From the NCBI RefSeq assembly GCF_000226095.1, contig NC_016472.1:6634001-6698000 (forward strand): a DNA stretch of 64,000 nt. Reading direction: 5' to 3'. The position numbers were made by a program, and so were the translations under genes. Positions 13,030 to 26,450 of the stretch are shown in pieces; within the stretch, counting starts at the first letter, position 1; every line of letters begins with the position of its first letter. The notes beneath the pieces are model-generated. The model saw only the letters and a list, made by a program, of their open reading frames with translations. It did not search any database and had not been told where the DNA came from. The DNA comes from Thermothelomyces thermophilus ATCC 42464 (lineage: Eukaryota; Ascomycota; Sordariomycetes; Sordariales; Chaetomiaceae).

Positions 13030-14428
13030 GGACGGAATAGCTAGGAGCTAGGGATGGTACTACCGATATATTATACCTGGCTAGACTAGAGGAGTGGAGC
13101 GTTAAGTAAAGTCTGGATTAGCTAACGTATCCCCTAGAAGGTAGAAGCAAAGGAGAAGCTATTTGGCAACCCCCTATAAGGAGAGGTAGAGGCAGGAGGA
13201 GGGCTTATAAGCCTAAAGACCCTGTCTAGTTAAGCGAACGGCTATAAAACAAAAAGAGGGTCAACTACTACTATTTCTTTATCTACGTAACGAAGGAACT
13301 CTAGTAATAGTTCTATAAGACTTACCTGCCTAATTAATAGGAAGCTTATCTAGGAGACTAAAGCTTTCGAATAATATATATAGTGTTTACTACCGCTATA
13401 CGATAGAAGGATACTACGTACTTTAGAGCAGCCCTAAATAAGCTATATTAGTATATCGACGATCTTACTTATGTTCCTACTAACTAATAAGACCTATATA
13501 ACTATCTATTAAAACAATAGTTTAAAGACACGGCTTATAGGGAGATATATAACTTAGAGAGTAGGGGAATGTAGAAGATTATATTATACGAGTAAGTAAA
13601 AGCACGACCTATCCTGTTAAAATAGGTCTTTACGTATAAGTTTAATAAGGATAGTTTCTTAGAGAAATATAAGGTAAGGATCTATATATAAGGAGATCTA
13701 TAAGATATTAGCTTAGTAGAAAGTATATATATAGCTACTCTAGCGGTATAGTCGTTCTATATAATGATAGTAATTGCTATATATTTTGACTTAGAAGTTA
13801 AGTAGTTTAATATAGCGTAAGCGTTCCTTAACGCTAAACGACCGGAAGACGATCCTATTATCTATAAATTACTAGAAGGATTTAAGTAGCTAGGGAAGTA
13901 TATAGAGTTACGAAGAGCTCTGTACGGCTTAAGAGACTCGCTACTCTTATAGTATAAGGAGTTCTATAAAACGCTATTAGATCTAAATATAGAACTATTA
14001 GGCAAAGAGAAGTGCCTCTTCTTAAGCTATAATAAACGAGTCATCCTAATCTTCTATATTAACGACTTCTTAGTCTTCTTTTATAAAAGTAACGCTATAG
14101 CGGCTAAGCGTATAATGGAAGAAATTAAAGCTCGATATAACGTCTATAAGCAGGGTAATATTAGTTAGTTCCTTGGCATTAGGGTAATTCGAGACCAACC
14201 TATATATAAGATATAGTTAGTCTATAACCAATATATTAGAAAGGTAGCAAGAAGATATAGGCTAGACGTGCCTAGTGTATATAAGCTAACTCCCTTAAGC
14301 TATAAAGAACTTAAAAAGTTTGAAGGGAGCATTACTGGTATATAGATTAAAGAGTATTAAGAGCTTGTTAGATTAATCCTATACTATATAGTTATATTAC
14401 GTCTAGATATCATATATACCTATTTAGT
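13030..14428 (+). pseudogene. copia pol fragment: linker and reverse transcriptase, RIP-broken
   Basis: Reading through RIP stops gives the Ty1/copia RT order: a basic linker, a segment resembling the K-x-R-x(6)-D start of RT, then AFLNA, a conserved LYGL-type motif (RRALYGLRDS, near 13910-13950), and an IFYINDFLVF segment (14050-14090) at the place of the YVDD box. In the usual family the box reads YVDD; here it reads YIND, probably a RIP change. No ATG-started frame survives. The fragment stops at the TTAGT duplication where G3 inserted. Confidence 0.75.
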
Positions 14429-14881
14429 TGTCACGAGCCAACCATATACCGCGACCCGATAGGGTGTAGCAGGCTAAATAAGCTACTAATCAAGAAGGGC
14501 ACAAAGCAAGGCTAATATAGGATCGCTAGGGAGTATAGGCTACTACGGGCAAACAATTGCCAAAAAGGGAAAGATAGTAAAGGATAGCTAGCTACCAAAG
14601 GCAATCTAAGAACAAGATAAAAGGGGACTATAAACGATCAACAAAAGTATATATATATATAAATAGTCACTCGTTATAGTAGACTCTAGGAGTTTACTAG
14701 TAATGGTAACCTACAATTATAGTACTTATACCAAGCATTGCTAATTACTATAAGAGGCAACTCTAGTATTACTATAAACCCTTTAGCTTTACTAAATCCC
14801 TTAGACAACCTGCCTACTTGTCCCGCTTAATTTACCTTTGTCTAAACCCTTTTAGAAGAAGTCTAAGTTAGGTTTGTCACA
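14429..14881 (+). repeat. LTR type B, 5' LTR of G3
   Basis: A 453-bp LTR from TGTCACGAGCC to GTCACA. Its R-region motif (14699-14710, AGTAATGGTAAC) differs from that of G-int at several bases and pairs with the different primer site just downstream. Confidence 0.85.
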
Positions 14882-14882
14882 C

Positions 14883-14894
14883 GTTGCTATCACT
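14883..14894 (+). promoter_or_regulatory. primer-binding site of G3 (self-primed type)
   Basis: GTTGCTATCACT lies two bases after the LTR. Allowing for RIP transitions it is complementary to the motif at 14699-14710 and to its counterpart in the 3' LTR (AGTGATAGTAAC). The pair differs from the G-int pair in concert, which supports base pairing rather than chance. Confidence 0.6.
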
Positions 14895-14908
14895 CCCTTT
14901 GTTCTGTC

Positions 14909-17170
14909 ATAGTTCAGAACGGAGGTAACTTCGACCTTGACATCGACATGGCTACTAACGTTATAGCCGAATAGCTACTTGCCTAGCTTGGTCAACTCTA
15001 TTAGCGAATCTAGGAGTTAGACTAGAGAGATAAGGCTACTTAAGCTCGAATTAAGGAACTCGAGAACGGCGAAAAGCACTCGTAGAAACTAGTTAATAAG
15101 GCCTACACTAAAATTAAGGCACTCGAGGGCGCCAAAGCAAGCTATATTAAGATCGAACTACCTAGTAAATACGGAGGAACTAAGGAAGATCTTGTAGGAT
15201 TCCTAATAAACCTTTAATCCTACTTCTGGCTTAATAACGACAAGTTTCCGGACGATAAAGCTAAAGTTCTCTATATAGCTACGAGACTAGAGGGCAAGGT
15301 ACTTGGATAGTTTAAGCCTATATAGAATGACTACCTTACTAAGGAAGACGAAGACGACTAAGACGTATTTATATAGGTAGTCTTTTAATCCTATAACCGT
15401 TTTGAAGAAGAGCTTTAGAAGGTTTTTAGTGATGAAGATAAGAAGATTTATATATAAGAAAGACTTGCTAATCTTTAATAGACTAAGTTAGTAACCTCTT
15501 ATACTATATAGTTTAGATAGGATATACTTAAGTCTTAGCTTAATGACAAGGCGTTGATATAACTATTCTATAATAGCTTAAAGAAAAAGGTTAAAGACGA
15601 GCTATATAAGTATAATTAGCCTAAGACTCTAGACAAATATATCGTATAGGCTATTAGAATCAATAATTAACACTATATATAAGAGTAATAGAAATAAGGT
15701 CGAATAAATAGAACTATAGTTAGGGCTAACGATAAGAAAAAGCGAGCATATGTTAGTACCTTATATAGGATGTACCCTAGAGCTATAGATATAGACGTAG
15801 TATAGAAGCAGGACTAGAAGAAGACGACTAAAGATAAGTCTAATATTACCTACTATAACTATAGAAAGAAAGGGCACTATAAGCGAGAATGTCAAAGCCC
15901 GAAGAAAGAGTAGAAGATAGTCCCTAGAAAGGAAATTACGGTTATTAACAAAACTACTAAGGACGTTATCAAAGTAGCAGCTACAAGCTATAAAGATAGG
16001 GGTAGTAATATAGATAGTTTTAGATACGACGGTAACGGAGAAGACGAACAAGTACTATACTCCGAACTAGTTATTATAGACCTAGAGATAGGTCTTGCTA
16101 AATAGGATACGGTAGAAGAATATATACCACTAATTTCGATTCTCCTAGCCTTAAGGTAGTGGGGTTTTATAGTTATATAGAGGCAGGATAGATCGTAGAC
16201 AACCGATACCTAAGGAATCGAAAGACCTAGACCTAATATTCTATTCCTCTAGGAACAAATCAAATAGTACCGTAATAAAGTTTTCTGATTTAATACGGAA
16301 CTACGCGAATAGGATAGACGCTTAACTCGACTTGCCTAGTAGAGTAATAAGATAAGGGACGAAACGAAGGAACTCCGACATATTATAGAAACTATTAAAG
16401 GAGGACAGCCTATAATATATAATAGGCCTAATAGCTACGCCGAGTACCTTGACGACTAGTAACCTAGTAATGATATACGGAACCTAGAATACTAGTTTAT
16501 ATATATGAATTATAGAAAAGACAAGCATATATAGGGAAGCTACTAGAAGAAACACTCTTACTTTAGCATTAGAGTACCTACAGTCTACGTATAGTAGAAA
16601 GGATTTAGGAAAGAATTCTAATACCTCCTAGGTAACGCTATATAACTATACCCTCGATATAAGGCATATACGCAAGTGCCCTAGTTCTAATGTATAGTAT
16701 ATAAATGCTAATATTACTTCTATGACAAATTCGAAAACAATCATTAGCCGACCTGACAAGGGAATGAGGACGGAAGCCTCCGCCTTATAGAATAGGTCTA
16801 CAATATAGGAAATAGAGTAGCCGAATTGCTTTAGAAGATCAAAGCCTATAATTTAGAAGGCATTACAATAGTTCTAAAATGAGCCTAGCCTAGGCACTAC
16901 GGAATAGGACGAGATATATAGAACTTATACTAGAGTAACGATTACCTCTATTACACAGACAAAAAGAAATCGTAAATTCGGGAGCTTTAGATAAAGCTAT
17001 AGTATATATAATAGAAAGCAAAATAGACTTAATAGTAGAAAGTCATAAGCACTTAATAGCTTATAGAAATGAGCACGATCGACAAAGCCGCTATTAGCCG
17101 AATAACTAAAGAGGTTAGCACTGACCTGGGAAACGGGTTAGGGCCCTTTGAGGGGCCTGGAAACCATTAA
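14909..17170 (+). pseudogene. gag of G3, RIP-broken
   Basis: A 2262-nt frame from a RIP-altered start (ATA at 14909-14911) to TAA at 17168-17170. The zinc-knuckle region near 15850-15895 and the long C-terminal extension are traceable. The frameshift heptamer GGGAAAC is intact near 17129, although the frame is full of stops. Confidence 0.85.
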
Positions 17171-17175
17171 CGCCC

Positions 17176-20100
17176 GCGTAGCGGCGAGTGGTAGCGTAGT
17201 ATAGGAGGAACTAGCGTAAGAGACCACTATATCGAGACCTCCTAGCAGAAATATAGGAAATCGCCGTAATCTTTGGACAACAGTGGCAAGACAAGCGACT
17301 ATAGATAATAGTACAATAGAAATAGCACGAAATGCTTGTACTAGTAGACAGTGGAGTAGAGATAAACCTGATTTCGCTAATACTTGTAAATTAGCTATAG
17401 ATACCTTAGAGAATAAAGTAGAAGTATAGTATAGTTAAAGGGCTATTTCCGATATAATAGATATATAAAGGGACCAAACTAATTAATATCACTATAGTAG
17501 GAAAGATTATGGTAGTCGTATTTAGCATCGTAAATATAGGTAATGATAAAGATATAATATTAGGGTTATTATAATATAAAGACTACGACCTAGACATTAG
17601 CTAGAAGAATAGTAGCTACCTACGACCCTAAACGAAGTTATATTCGACTAGCGAGATAGGGAGCACGCAAGGATCGTAAGCAGACGATACTTAGGAGAAG
17701 GTATATCCTACAGATCTACTATAAGAGACGGACAATAGTAGGCAGACCACTATAGACTCTAGAAGAAGCGGTATAATAACACCGACATTATAATAGGAAG
17801 AACGAGCTAAACTACCGATAGCTGTTCTCTCCGTTAACGAATGCGGAGCACTATAATTAGAGTAATAGGTTAAGACAGGAGAAATCGCTAGCATCGCTAT
17901 AGATAGAACCAAGTTTGTATACTATTAGAAAACCAAAAGACAAGACAAGACTAGGGAAGTACCGAAGGAATACGAAGGATACCTAGCATTTAAACCGAAA
18001 TATCTAGAAGGACTACCAGAATACGGCCTATAGGATTATAAGATTAAGCTTAAGGAAGGAGTATAACTAAAGTTCTTTAAGATCTATTATATAAGCCAGA
18101 CTTAGAACGAAGAACTTAAGCGATATTTGGAGGAGAACCTTCGAAGAGGATATATCCGCCTATCGATATCGTTAGCAGGTTACCTAGTTCTATTTGTGCC
18201 TAAGAAAGACGGAAAGCTATAGTTATATATCGACTATCGGCAACTTAACGAACAGACCGTGAAAAACCAATACCTATTACCGCTAATCTCATAGCTCTAA
18301 GATTAGTTAGTAAGAGCCTAATATTTCACGTATCTTGACTTGCTATTAGCCTATAACTATATATAAATTAAAGAAGGCAATAAGTAGAAAACGGCCTTTA
18401 AGATACCCTATAGCTATTATAAGTACCTTGTTATGCTATTTAGACTTACGAACATACTAGCAACATTCTAAGCCCTAATTAATCAAGCTATCCGACCCTT
18501 TCTTAATAAATTTACGATATATTATCTTGACGATATACTTATTTTCTCTAAGACAATAGATAAATACTAGAAGCACGTAAAAGCAGTGCTAGACATGTTA
18601 TACGTGTATAAACTATTAGTTAAAAAAGAAAAGAGCGAATTCCATATCAGGAAAACGGTATTTTTAGGATATAAAATATCCCTAGGACAAATTCAAATAG
18701 AACCTTTAAAGGTTAAAGCTATCAAGAATTGGCTACAACCGACATTAGTTATAGAAGTATAAAGCTTTATCGGATTCATAAACTTCTACTAAATGTCTAT
18801 TAGGAACTTTAGAGCGATTGTATGACCTTTATATAAACTTATAAAGAAGAACGTTAAATTCCAATAGAAAGAACAGCACGAGTAAGCATTTACGCAGATC
18901 CGCGACGCCATTACTAAAGATCTAGTACTAGTATTACTAAATCCTAAGAAGCTATTCGAGGTAGAAACAGACGCTTTAGACTATACTATTAGAAAATAAT
19001 TAGGATAATAAGACGAACAAGAAAAGCTATATCCTATAGCCTTCTTTTTAAAGAAGCTCGATAGACTATATCTTAATTATCTAATCTATAACAAGGAACT
19101 ACTTACGATTATTAAAGCTTTTAAAGAATGGTAACTATACCTTAGTAGTACAATTAAACCGATATAAGTATATATAGACTACAAGAATTTACAATACTTT
19201 ATAATAATAAAAGAGCTTAACAAACAACAAATACAATAGGTAGAATTTCTTACGGAATTTAACTTTGAGATCTGTTATAAGAAGGGCAAAGAGAACGTAT
19301 AAGCAAACATCTTAAGCCGACAAACGGATTATACGGAAGGACGAACGGAAATAATACTACCGTTGTTTAAGAAACAAACAGACGAAACGCTATATTACGA
19401 AACGTAGACACCTATAGAAGATAATCTACTTGACTCGTTCCTAGAATGTTACGTAATCTTTCGAGAAGAAAGGATTAACGAGATATAGTATTAAGTAATA
19501 CCTAGACTAGTAGTACCTAATAGAGTAGAAGAAAGAGATAGGAAACTCTAGTACTAAGGCAAAGTATATATCTACGACGGGGATTAATAGCTACGAATGA
19601 TTCGAGAACTCTATAAGTCAAAACTTAGAGGATATAAAGGAGTCACGAAGACTATTACACAAGTTAGGAAACATTATGACTTTCTATAGTTAACGGCACG
19701 AGTTAAGGAAGTTATATGAAACTATAATATTTGTAATCGAAGCAAAACGGCACGATATAAGCCATATAGGTTACTTTAGCCACTGCTAATAGCTAACAAA
19801 CTATAGAGTTTAATCACGATAGACTTTATTATAAAGCTGCTAGAATCTAAAGATATAGCTATAGGAGTAATCTATAATAGTATTCTTACTATAGTAAATC
19901 GCCTAACTAAATAGGTATACTTCTTTTCCTACAAGGAATCTTAGATAGCTAAATAGCTAGCAGATATAATCCATCGGCAAGTTACATTAGTATATGCTTA
20001 GCTATAGGAATGGATTACTAATAAAGACACTAAGTTCGCATCGAAGTTCTAACAAGCGTTAATGTAACGATTAGGCGTCAATAGCAAGCTATTAATAGCA

Positions 20101-20919
20101 TACTACCTACAGACTAACAGATAAACGGAGCGACTAAACCAAGTTATTAAATAATACCTCTGCTCTTACGTTAACTACTAGTAAGACAACTAGGTTATAC
20201 TATTACTAATAGTATAACTCGCTTATAATATAACGCTAATAGAAACGACTAAAGTTATACCGTTCTTCGTAAACTACAGATATAAAGCAGATCTTAGGCA
20301 AGGACTAGAGGTTATAGTGCTAAGAGCAGCAGTTAAAGTGGAACAAATGTACGTACTATATAAAAAGCTTAAAAAGGAGCTCGAGTTTGTCAAGACCAGA
20401 ATAAAGAACTACTATAACAAATATAGGCTTAAGGGACCTTGCCTAGAGAGGGGAGACAAAGTCTACCTAATCGTACAAAACTTATAAACTAAATGACTAA
20501 GTATAAAGCTAGACTTTAAGAAGGTCAGACCCTTCGTTATCAAAGAACGAATTTTGACATCTAACTACTAACTATTGTTACTATTATCTATATAACTACG
20601 GACAGATATTTTTCATATTTCACTTTTCAAACTAGTACTAAAAAATACTAAGGTTGCTATATATATTGAAGCAAAGGACAAAGAGGAAGAATAGGACGTC
20701 GAAGAAATTCTAGATTTACATACTATTAATAGGGAACTATAGTATCTAGTTAAATGGCTTAATTTTAGACTAGAAGACAACTTATAAGAACCTATTAAGA
20801 ACCTAAACTACCCTAAGAAATTAGAACAGTTCTACTAGTAGAACCTAGATCGACTAAAGGAAAACCTAAGACAGAACTAAAGACAATACCCTAGTTAATA
20901 ATATCAATAGTATTATTAA
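17176..20919 (+). pseudogene. first pol copy of G3, RIP-broken
   Basis: A 3744-nt frame with the same domain order as G-int pol and a type A tail ending TAA (20917-20919). Stops are dense in all domains. Somewhere within this copy or the gag before it should lie the recombination joint between the outer type B and the inner type A element. Confidence 0.82.
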
Positions 20920-21449
20920 TCTCTAATAAGGATATAGTAGGCGCCTCTTACTACTCTTACCACTTAACTGCCTTTAACTTGTCTAAGATCAATAGACTAT
21001 ATACTACTATATTAGCACCTTTCTCCACTAAAAACTCCTTTTGCTAATAAAGACGCCGGAGCTATATAAGCTTTTCGGATAACTCGCGCTAGGCTTCTTC
21101 TAGATGGCGTTAGGATTTATCTAGCTTAAGTTCGGTATGACGTTTAGCATCCTTAATATGATGCTACTCCCAGAGAATACGATCTACTAGAACGAACATT
21201 AGGAATTATACTTAAAAAAAAAAAAAGGGAGACGAGCTTATAGGAAGAAAGTAGGATGCTAGAGCTATCATAAGAACGACCTCGACGAATATAGGCCTCG
21301 TAATACTTTATACGTACAATCATTTCACAGATAAGGCCTTGTAACACGTACTAAGAGCAAGGTATAACGACAAAACCGTTCTTAGCAATGTTCTAAGCAA
21401 GGGAAGCACGGTAACGTATAGAAAGCGACTTCCGTTTCTCTATCGGCAT
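20795..21449 (-). pseudogene. type A antisense gene remnant of G3
   Basis: Minus-strand relict matching the G-int antisense gene in position and length. A short open piece (21153-21347) retains part of the cysteine region, with several Cys codons changed to Tyr by RIP. Confidence 0.6.
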
Positions 21450-21575
21450 TTTATCAATATAGCGACTATAACGTAGAAATAGGAAGAATATAGTACTTAC
21501 AAGCGAAGGGTATTAGCACTATTTAAAACGGCCTAAGAGGGCTTTTAGGTCGAAAGCCTTAAAGGAGGGGCATCG

Positions 21576-22021
21576 TGTTACAGATAAGTATATAGATGGC
21601 CTAGCAGGCTATAGCTAGGACGTAGGACATTCCGACAGCTAATCACTTGACGGACTAATCAGAAGATTATCACCGCCAAGACTAAGGTCTTCACTAGTGA
21701 TAATAACATGTCATTATCAATAATACGGAATTATAGAGTGAAAGGAGAAATGGTACTAGTAATAACTATTGAAGAGGGATAGATAATTATATATATATAG
21801 CTAGCTAGTCACTTGTTAGGTAGACTTTAAGAGTTTACTAATGGTAATAATTATAATCATAGTACTTATACTAAGCATTGCTAATTACTATAAGAGATAA
21901 CTCTAGTGTTATTATAAACCTTTTGGCTTTACCAAATCTCTTAGATAACCTGCCTGCTTATCCTACTCAATCTACCTTTATCTAAACCCTTTTAGAAGAA
22001 GTCTAAGTTAGATTCGTTATA
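21576..22021 (+). repeat. LTR type A inside G3
   Basis: A 446-bp RIPped type A LTR from TGTTACAG to CGTTATA. No partner 5' LTR of type A exists upstream within G3. The following AAGAG probably represents one half of the lost element's target duplication. Confidence 0.85.
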
Positions 22022-25000
22022 AAGAGACAGATAGTAGTAGACAGACCACTACAGACTCTAGAAGAGGCGGCATAACAATATTAATATCGCAATAGGAGGA
22101 ACAAGCCGAACCGCCGATAGCTGTTCTCTCCGTTAACAAATACGGAGCACTGTAATTAGAGTAGTAGGTTAAGATAGGAGAAATCGCTAGTATCGCTATG
22201 GACGGAACTAAGTTCGTATACTATTAGAAAACCAAGAGACGAGACAAGACTAGAGAAGTACCAAAAGAATACAAAGGATACCTAGCATTCGAACCGAAGC
22301 ATCTAGAAGGATTACTAGAACATAGCTTATAGGATTACAAGATTAAGCTTAAGGAAGAAGCACGACTAAAGTTCTTTAAGATCTATTATATAAGCTAGAT
22401 ATAAAACGAAGAACTTAAGTAATATTTAGAGAAGAACCTTTGAAGAGGATATATCTACCTATCGATATCGCTAGCAAGCTACCTAATCCTATTTATACCT
22501 AAGAAAGATAGAAAGCTACGGTTATATATCGACTATTAGTAACTTAACGAATAGACTATAAAAAACCAATACCCGTTACTACTAATCTTATAGCTCCGAG
22601 ATTAGTTAGTAGGAGCCTAATATTTTACACGTCTTGACTTGCCATTAGCCTATAACTATATATAGATTAAAGAAGGCAACAAGTGGAAAACGGCCTTTAG
22701 GATACCTTATAGCTACTATAAGTACCTCGTTATACTATTCGGACTTATAAACGCGCTAGTAACGTTCTAAGCCCTAATTGATCAAGCTATCCGACCCTTT
22801 CTTAACAAATTTACAGTATATTATCTCGATAATATACTTATCTTCTCTAAGACGATAAACGAACACTAGAAGTATATAAAAGTAGTGCTAGACGTACTAT
22901 ACGTATATAAACTATTAGTTAATAAGGAAAAGAGCAAATTCCATATCAGGAAGACGGTATTTTTAGGATATAAAATATCTCTAGGACAAATCCGGATAGA
23001 ACCTTTAAAGGTTAAAGCTATTAAGAATTAGCTATAACTAACGTTAGTTATAGAAATATAAAGCTTTATTAGATTTGTAAACTTCTACTAGATGTTTATT
23101 AGAAATTTTGGAGCGATCGTACGACCTTTGTACAAACTTACTAGGAAGAATGCTAAATTCCAATGGGAAGAATAGTATGAGTAAGCATTTACGTAGATCC
23201 GTAACGCCATTACTAAAGATCTAGTACTAGTATTACCAAATCCTAAGAAGCTATTTGAGGTAGAAACGAACACTTTAGACTACGCTATTAGAGGACAATT
23301 AGAATAATAAGACGAATAAGAAAAGCTATATCCTATAGCCTTTTTTTTAAAGAAGCTCGATAGACTATATCTTAATTATCTGATCTATAACAAGGAACTG
23401 CTTGCAATTGTTGAAGCTTTTAAGGAATAGCGACTATACTTTAGCGGTACGATTAAACCGGTATAAGTGTATACGAATTATAAGAATTTATAATACTTTA
23501 CGATGATAAAGGAGCTTAATAGACGACAAATATAATAGGTAGAATTCCTCGCGGAATTTAACTTTAAGATCCGCTATAAAAAGGGCAAAGAGAACATATA
23601 AGCGAACATCTTAAGCCGATAAACGGATCATACAGAAGGACGAACGGAAATAACATTACTATTATTTAAGGAACGAACAAACGGAACGCTATATCATGAA
23701 ACATAGACATCTATAGAAGATAATCTACTTGACTTGTTCCTAGAATATTACGTAATCTTTCGAGAAGAAAGAATTAATAAGATATAGTATTAAGTAGTAC
23801 CTAGACTAGTAGTACCTAACGGAGTAGAAGAAAGAGATAGGAAACTCTAGTACTAAGGCAAAGCATATATTTACGATAGGGATTAATAGCTATAAATGAT
23901 TTAAGAACTCTACGAGTCGAAACTCGGAGGATATGAAGGAGTTACGAAGACCATTATATAAGTTAGGAAACACTATAACTTTCTATAGTTAATGGTATAA
24001 GTTAAGAAAGTTATATGGAACTGTAACATTTGTAATTAAAGCAAAACGGCACGATATAAGCTATATAGGCTACTTTAGCTACTGCTAATAGCTAACAAAC
24101 TATAGAGTTTAGTTATAATAGACTTTATTATAAAGCTATTAGAATCTAAGGACACGGCTATAGGAGTAATCTATAATGGTATTCTTATTATAGTAGATTG
24201 CCTAACTAAATAGGCATACTTCTTTTCCTATAAGAAGTCCTAGATAGCTAAATAGTTAGTAGACATAATCTATTAGTAAGTTACATTAGTACATGCTTAG
24301 CCGTAAGAATAGATTACTAATAGAGATACTAAGTTCGTATCAAAGTTCTGGCAAGCGTTAATATAATGATTAGGCATTAATAGTAAGCTATTAACAGTAT
24401 ATCACCTACAGACTAACGGACAAACGGAGCAACTAAACTAAGTTATCAAGTAATATCTCTATTCTTACGTTAACTACTAGCAAGACGATTAGGTCATACT
24501 ATTACCAATAGTATAACTTGCTTACAATATAACACTAATAGAAACAACTAAAGTTATACTATTCTTTACAAACTACAGATATAAAGTAGACCTTAGGTAA
24601 GGACTAGAGATTATAATACTAAGAGTAGTAGTTAAAGCGGAACAAATGTACGTACTATATAAAAAGCTTAAAAAGGAACTCGAGTTTGTCAGGACTAGAA
24701 TAAAGAACTACTACGATAAACACAGGCTTAAGGGACCTTGCCTAGATTGCCTAGAGAGGGGAGACAAAGTCTACCTAATCGTACGAAACTTATAAACCAA
24801 ATGACCAAGCATAAAGCTAGACTTTTTAAACACAGGCTTAAGGGACCTTGCCTAGAGAGGGGAGACAAAGTCTACCTAATCGTACGAAACTTATAAACCA
24901 AATGACTAAGCATAAAGCTAGACTTTAAGAAGGTTAGACCCTTTATTATTAAAGAACGAATTTTGACATCTAACTACCGACTATCGTTACCGTCATCTAT

Positions 25001-25319
25001 ACGACTATAGACGGATGTTTTTTATATTTTACTTCTTAAACTAATACTAAAGAATGCTAAGGTTGCTATATATATCGAAGTAAAGGACAAAGAGAAAGAA
25101 TAGGACGTCGAAGAAATTCTAGATTTATATATTATTAATAGAGAACTATAGTACCTAGTTAAATAGCTTAATTTTAGACTAGAAGATAACTTATAGGAAC
25201 CTATTAAGAACCTAAATTGCCCTAAGAAACTAAAGTAGTTTTACCGGCGGAATCCTAACTAGCTATAAGAACCGGCTCTAAAGCCTATTCCCTAACGGAA
25301 AAAGAGGGGAACCTGCTAG
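22022..25319 (+). pseudogene. second, partial pol copy of G3 (type B tail)
   Basis: Starts abruptly in the protease-RT linker (equivalent to about 40849 of G-int) and continues through RT, RNase H, integrase and chromodomain to a type B tail ending TAG (25317-25319). It holds an internal tandem duplication in the integrase C-terminal part (24718-24927). RIP stops are frequent. Confidence 0.82.
24718..24927 (+). repeat. tandem duplication of about 100 bp inside pol
   Basis: Two adjacent near-identical units start AAACACAGGCTTAAGGG at 24718 and 24828. The first also carries a 9-bp internal repeat (TTGCCTAGA). Other copies have the unit once, so this duplication is private to G3. Confidence 0.85.
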
Positions 25320-25881
25320 AATTAGGACCGGGATCTAACCTAATCGACTCCTAATCAAGCACGTCAAAAGCACCTAATACCTAAGCCTAACCTATGAGGG
25401 TCTACGTCTCCGATATCGGTAGAGGAGTACCTAGCTCTTCTTCCTTCTCTAGACAAGCTACGCTATAACAAAAAACTTCGGTACTACGATCGTGTAGGGA
25501 TTGCTATAAACGATATAATTGACTTAAACGGCTTAGTATCTAAGCAAGTAACGTCTCGGTCTTAGCAATCTCCTTTAAAACCTTCTCCTGCTCTGACAAA
25601 TTCGAAAGGACTAAGATAGTTAGTAACCTAAGACTATAAAGAAAAATAACAAGGAACCTATAGGCATCTATAACGTTTAGACTACTATACTTCTTACCTA
25701 TATAAATATAGTTTTAATACTTGTTTAAACCTTCTATCATTATATAATGCTTTCGTAGCTTCGTATTCTAATAACGCTTATAAGGTATAGCGACCTTATA
25801 ACCCTCTTGCTTAATCTTAATTATAATAGTATATCGTTTACATTTAAGATTATAACAATTCCTAGAAATACAATTAGCTAT
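25204..25881 (-). pseudogene. type B antisense gene remnant of G3
   Basis: Exactly 678 nt, the same span as the type B antisense remnant of G1, from a RIPped start (25881) to a RIPped stop overlapping the end of pol. It confirms that type B elements carry their own version of the antisense gene. Confidence 0.55.
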
Positions 25882-25997
25882 AGTAGAAGGAAGTTAGCAA
25901 AAGAAGGACGTTACCTACTAGGAAAAGGGGGTATTAGTAATACTTAAAACAAGTCATAAGAAGCTTTTAGGTCGAAAGCCCTAAAGAGGGGGCATTA

Positions 25998-26450
25998 TGT
26001 CACGAGCTAACCATATATCACGACCTAGTAGGGTGTAGCAGGCTAAATGAGCCACTAATCAAGAAGGGCACGAAGTGAGGCTAACATGGAATCGCTAGGG
26101 AGCACGGGCTACTACGGGCGAACAATTGCCAAAAAGGGAAAGATAGCAGAGGATAGCTAGCTACCGAAGGCGATCTAAGGACAGGATAGAAGGGGACTAT
26201 AAGTAATCGATAGAAGTATATATATATATAAATAGTCACTCGTTATAGTAGACTCTAGGAGTTTACTAGTGATAGTAACCTATAATTATCGTACTTATAC
26301 CAAGCATTGCTGATTACTATGAGAGGCAACTCTAGTGTTGTTATGAACCCTTTGGCTTCACCGAATCCCTCAGACGACCTGCCTGCTTGTCCCGCTCAAT
26401 CTACCTTCGTCTGAACCCTTTTAGAAGAAGTCTGAGTTGGGTTCGTCACA
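25998..26450 (+). repeat. LTR type B, 3' LTR of G3
   Basis: A 453-bp LTR, TGTCACGAGC to GTTCGTCACA, followed by the TTAGT duplication. It is less RIPped toward its 3' end than the 5' LTR. Confidence 0.87.

Larger units (their letters stand above)
14429..26450 (+). mobile_element. Gypsy composite G3, chimeric (type B outside, one type A LTR inside)
   Basis: Bounded by type B LTRs at both ends and by TTAGT duplications (14424-14428 and 26451-26455). The order is LTR B, gag, pol, type A antisense gene, LTR A, partial pol, type B antisense gene, LTR B. The internal LTR A is followed immediately by pol sequence starting AAGAG, matching G-int near 40849. The simplest history is that a type A element inserted in pol of a type B element, and homologous recombination between their gag-pol regions then removed the inner 5' LTR. 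Confidence 0.8.

Noticed and set aside
15761-16051. Short open frames scattered in RIPped elements as independent genes
   Set aside because: They are opened by RIP or are leftovers of gag or pol in other frames; their sequences are antisense to recognisable gag codons.
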